Made by a program: the position numbers and the translations under genes. The notes below the pieces were generated by a model. The model was not told where the DNA came from and did no database searches. It worked only from the letters and a program-made list of their open reading frames with translations. A stretch of DNA of 6,120 bases from Bacillota bacterium (lineage in GTDB: Bacteria; Bacillota; Clostridia; Peptostreptococcales; Anaerovoracaceae): the NCBI GenBank assembly GCA_016281165.1, contig JAEEIC010000178.1, forward strand, positions 1 through 6,120, in the 5' to 3' direction. Shown here piece after piece: positions 3,412 to 6,120 of this stretch (its first letter is position 1; each line of letters begins with the position of its first letter).

Positions 3412-5298
3412 TCACTGCGCGGGCGGCTCCTCATACTCCCTTACGCGGTCGTAACCGATCTTCTGCAGCATCTGGTCGGCGCTGACCCATTTCTCCATGC
3501 TGAAGCGCCCCATGGACCTCAGGCACTGCGGCAGGCCCTTTATGAGCGTGTCTGTCCTCTCCTCGGTGGTCACCGTGGACCAGATGCCCTCGCGCGAGAA
3601 GACGACCTCGGTAAGCTGCGTGCCCTTTCCGTGCGGATAGGCGAAGACCCCCTGCTGTTCGCCCATAGAGAGCAGCAGGCGCTTCATGGTGCGGGCGTCT
3701 TCTCTTAAGAACTCGACGTATTCCTTCTCGCTCTCCCCTTCTTTGGGCAGGACTCCGACCCTGACCGGATCGGGATCGAGGCCCTCGACCTCGTGCAGGT
3801 CGTAGCCGTGGCTCTGCACCCTGAAGAGGCCCTTCGCGATCATCTCCATGGCCTCGTCGGCGCTGAAATGGGGGTTCATCTTGCGGCCGGTATCCTTGTA
3901 GACGTCCTTTCCGACCGAGACGCCGATGGCGAAGACCGTGGCCTTGAACCCGTATTTCTCGAGCACCGGGCCCGCCTGCTCGAAGTTGCACAGATACCCG
4001 TCGTCGAAGGTGATGACGACGGGCCTTTCGGGCAGGGGCTCTCCCCTTAAGACGTAGGCCCTGAGCTCGTCGAAACCGACGGCGGTGCAGCCGGCCTCGT
4101 AGAGGGCCCTCATGTGCTCCTCAAAAAGGGCGGTGGTGATGCCGTACTCGCCCTGATGCTCGTAGGTCTCGTGATAAGTGAGTATGGGGACCTTCGCGGT
4201 ATATTCTTCCTCGGGAAGGGCGGCCGCCGCGAACTCCGCCTCCAGAGCGGCCTTCGCGGTCTCCTTCCTGATGTAATAACCGTAATCCTCGGGGACGTAG
4301 AGGCTGTCGTTTCCGTAGACGCGGGCCAGGGCCATGGAGCCCAGGCAGTTGCGGAAATGGGTCTCGTCGTAGAAATAGCGGGGCTCGAAGCTGGCGCTGC
4401 TCATGGTGAAGTCCCAGAAATCGGTGATCTGCGAGAGCTCGACGCCGAACTTGACGAGGTCCGCATGCTGATAGTACTTGAGGTATTCAGAGTACATGGG
4501 CGGGCAGATGACCGTCATATTCACGCCGTTCTCGTCGCAGAGCTCCTTTATCGCCCTAAGGCTGCCCATGCACTGCTCAAGGCAGGATATGTTGTAGTTG
4601 TAATGGGGATAGGCGGCGAAGATCTTATAGTCGTCGCGCGCGACGTATCCGGCGAGGTCCGAGATGCCCTCCACGTCCCTCTTGCTCTTGTCGTAGGCGC
4701 CGGTCGCGGGATCGAAGCAGTCGTAGGCGGCCTGAAGATAGCCGCTCTCCCTGTCTTCCTTAAGGGTCTTCAGCTTGGCCCAGCCGAAGCGCCAGTCGCA
4801 GAAGAGGTAGCGCTTATAGAACTCGAGAGCGCTCGAGCCGTCCGCTTTGTAATGCATGATATCGGTGAGCTTGCCGCTGTTGATGTCGTACTGCATGGCG
4901 TCGTGGGTCTGCACGCAGAGCATGAGGTTCTTCACCTCGCAGTTCTCTATCAGCCAGCGGGCGGTCTGCTCCACGTCGAGCATGTCGGAGCCGTACATTA
5001 TCATGTTGAAGAAGCGGGCGCCGGTGTATTCGTTGAGCTCGTCGATGGGAAAGGAGCTGGAGGCCGAGCTGCCGATGATGTAGGAATCGTACTCGTCCCT
5101 GTGCTGCTCGAGATACGAGATCTTGGAGACCCGGGGATTCTGGGTCATGTCGTAGCTCCACCAGTGCAGGAAACGGTCGCCGAAGGCCCCGAAGGAGTCG
5201 GTGACGAAGTTGAAGGCGGCGTAGAGGCCCGCCAGAAGAAATATGGTGAAGGCGAAGAGCGCCAGCCACTTTTTTGAACTGAGTCTTTCTCTGTTCAT
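3412..5298 (-). CDS. Membrane-anchored SGNH-like domain fused to a CE4 polysaccharide deacetylase
   Basis: This 628-residue protein has a positively charged start (MNRERLSSKK) and one hydrophobic segment at about 11-31, a type II anchor placing the rest outside. Residues about 60-340 look like an SGNH/AlgX/DltD-type acyl-transfer or esterase domain: IIGSSAS at 74-80 supplies the candidate nucleophile S77 or S78, and YDETHF at 310-315 supplies the candidate D311 and H314. Residues about 368-600 are a carbohydrate esterase family 4 deacetylase: LTYH at 373-376, TFDDGY at 430-435 (D432 base, D433 metal), SHGYDLH at 496-502 (metal ligands H497 and H502, in the i+5 spacing of PgaB/IcaB-like enzymes) and FAYPHGKG at 552-559. 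The gene starts 3 bases after the MBOAT stop; the only Shine-Dalgarno-like AAGG is one base from the ATG, so translation probably depends on coupling. Likely role: surface-polysaccharide or wall-polymer acylation together with N-deacetylation. The CE4 call is firm, the SGNH call moderate. Confidence 0.85.
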   Translation of the reverse strand: MNRERLSSKKWLALFAFTIFLLAGLYAAFNFVTDSFGAFGDRFLHWWSYDMTQNPRVSKISYLEQHRDEYDSYIIGSSASSSFPIDELNEYTGARFFNMIMYGSDMLDVEQTARWLIENCEVKNLMLCVQTHDAMQYDINSGKLTDIMHYKADGSSALEFYKRYLFCDWRFGWAKLKTLKEDRESGYLQAAYDCFDPATGAYDKSKRDVEGISDLAGYVARDDYKIFAAYPHYNYNISCLEQCMGSLRAIKELCDENGVNMTVICPPMYSEYLKYYQHADLVKFGVELSQITDFWDFTMSSASFEPRYFYDETHFRNCLGSMALARVYGNDSLYVPEDYGYYIRKETAKAALEAEFAAAALPEEEYTAKVPILTYHETYEHQGEYGITTALFEEHMRALYEAGCTAVGFDELRAYVLRGEPLPERPVVITFDDGYLCNFEQAGPVLEKYGFKATVFAIGVSVGKDVYKDTGRKMNPHFSADEAMEMIAKGLFRVQSHGYDLHEVEGLDPDPVRVGVLPKEGESEKEYVEFLREDARTMKRLLLSMGEQQGVFAYPHGKGTQLTEVVFSREGIWSTVTTEERTDTLIKGLPQCLRSMGRFSMEKWVSADQMLQKIGYDRVREYEEPPAQ

Positions 5299-5301
5299 GC
5301 C

Positions 5302-6120
5302 TTAGAACTGCTTGTAGATGAATTCGGGGGCGATGTAGTCGCTGCGGTCGATGGCGAGGAAGTACAGCAGGACCAGGGGGATCACGATGTAGAGCCACTG
5401 GACGAAGGGAGACTTGTCCTCGAGCCTCTCCCTGAAGGAACCGTTCCTCTCCTGATAGGATTCTATCAGAAGGAGGACGAGGACTCCCGCGCCTATGATC
5501 ATGTAGTCGCTGAACCTTATCCCCAGGGACAGCCAGCCGGCCTTGAGGCTCTCTGTCTCGAAGAGCAGTATGCTCCTCTTGAGCATGGAGAGCGCGGCGG
5601 GAAGGTCGTTCGCCCGCGCGAAATATCTGCCGATGAAGACCAGCAGGAAGGTCCTTAAGGTGCGGAAGGTCACGAGCAGAGCGTTCTTTTCCGAGATCCT
5701 CAGGGCCTTTTTGACGTCCTTAAAGACTCCCTCAAAAATCTGGGAGAAGGTCAGTATGGCGCCGTTCCACAGGCCGAAGACAAGGAATTTGAGGCCGGCG
5801 CCGTGCCAGACGCCGATGATGAAGTAGACGATGAAGGTGGCGCAGGCGGTGGGTATCACTTTGCCCAGTCTTCCTTTGAAGACCTTCCTCGCCGACGCGC
5901 CCAGCTTTACGAAGGGCTTGCTCAGGATCAGGGGATAGAAGACGTAATCCCTCATCCAGCTGCCCAGGCTGATATGCCAGCGCCGCCAGTATTCGGCGAG
6001 GCTCTGGGCGAAGATGGGCCGCCTGAAGTTCTCGGCCAGGTCTATGCCCAGCATCTGCGCGACTCCCCTGGTGACGTCGATGCCGCCCGAAAAGTCGAAA
6101 TATATCTGGACCGAGTACAT
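5302..6120 (-). CDS. MBOAT-family O-acyltransferase (AlgI/DltB-like), C-terminal part
   Basis: The last 272 residues of a membrane-bound O-acyltransferase; these proteins are usually about 450-500 residues, so the N-terminal part lies beyond 6120 and the Met at the edge is probably internal. The fragment begins with the family signature QIYFDFSGG...MLGIDLAENF (residues 5-32), then EYWRRWHISLGSWMRDYVFYPL (split here around H49) and IIGVWHGAG (101-109), where H106 is the expected catalytic histidine. Hydrophobic segments lie at about 89-105, 112-127, 148-164, 206-220 and 243-257, and the C-terminus EFIYKQF resembles the usual EFIYFQF ending. Such proteins pass acyl groups across the membrane to wall polymers or exopolysaccharides, working with an SGNH-type partner. 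That partner is encoded directly downstream after 3 bases, so the two genes form one transcript. Acceptor (teichoic acid, peptidoglycan or exopolysaccharide) cannot be told from this fragment. Confidence 0.93.
   Translation of the reverse strand: MYSVQIYFDFSGGIDVTRGVAQMLGIDLAENFRRPIFAQSLAEYWRRWHISLGSWMRDYVFYPLILSKPFVKLGASARKVFKGRLGKVIPTACATFIVYFIIGVWHGAGLKFLVFGLWNGAILTFSQIFEGVFKDVKKALRISEKNALLVTFRTLRTFLLVFIGRYFARANDLPAALSMLKRSILLFETESLKAGWLSLGIRFSDYMIIGAGVLVLLLIESYQERNGSFRERLEDKSPFVQWLYIVIPLVLLYFLAIDRSDYIAPEFIYKQF

Noticed and set aside
4114..5277. Long plus-strand frame of 387 residues opposite the SGNH/deacetylase gene
   Set aside because: It has Val/Gly/Glu/Ala-rich low-complexity composition typical of antisense frames in G+C-rich DNA, while the minus strand carries clear family motifs over the same bases.

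Overview
The window reads as chromosome of a G+C-rich bacterium, most likely a member of the Clostridia or a related Gram-positive lineage. Codons end mainly in C or G, Shine-Dalgarno sites are strong (AAAGGAGG before the creatininase-family gene), and an MBOAT/SGNH cell-surface acylation pair is present. The lineage is an inference; no rRNA or other phylogenetic marker is present.

Layout. Bases 3-332 (+) are the C-terminal end of an unrecognised protein. Bases 333-1533 are a 1.2 kb non-coding spacer between convergent genes, and almost all of it is repetitive. It holds a 45-bp tandem repeat that starts at the stop codon of the first gene, a hairpin terminator, a nine-unit array with a period of exactly 63 bp, and a degenerate G+C-rich repeat of about 34 bp. 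It ends with a second terminator whose stem almost matches the first. Everything from 1534 to 6120 is on the minus strand. Read in the direction of transcription, an MBOAT acyltransferase (cut by the right edge) is followed after 3 bases by a membrane-anchored SGNH-like plus polysaccharide deacetylase fusion. Next come a creatininase-family amidohydrolase and then a DapA-superfamily aldolase that resembles 4-hydroxy-2-oxoglutarate aldolase more than true DapA.

Function. The MBOAT and SGNH/deacetylase genes look like a surface-polymer modification unit: acyl transfer across the membrane, acyl transfer or esterase chemistry outside, and N-deacetylation on the same polypeptide. The amidohydrolase and aldolase look like two steps of a small-molecule catabolic route whose substrate cannot be read from sequence.

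The most unusual element is the 63-bp array (about 545-1161). It carries 19 copies of one decamer in strictly alternating orientation, 33 and 30 bp apart, with no insertion or deletion across nine units. 63 bp is about six helical turns, so the sites lie on one face of the DNA. The array resembles a BIME/REP-type or phased protein-binding array rather than CRISPR or a gene.
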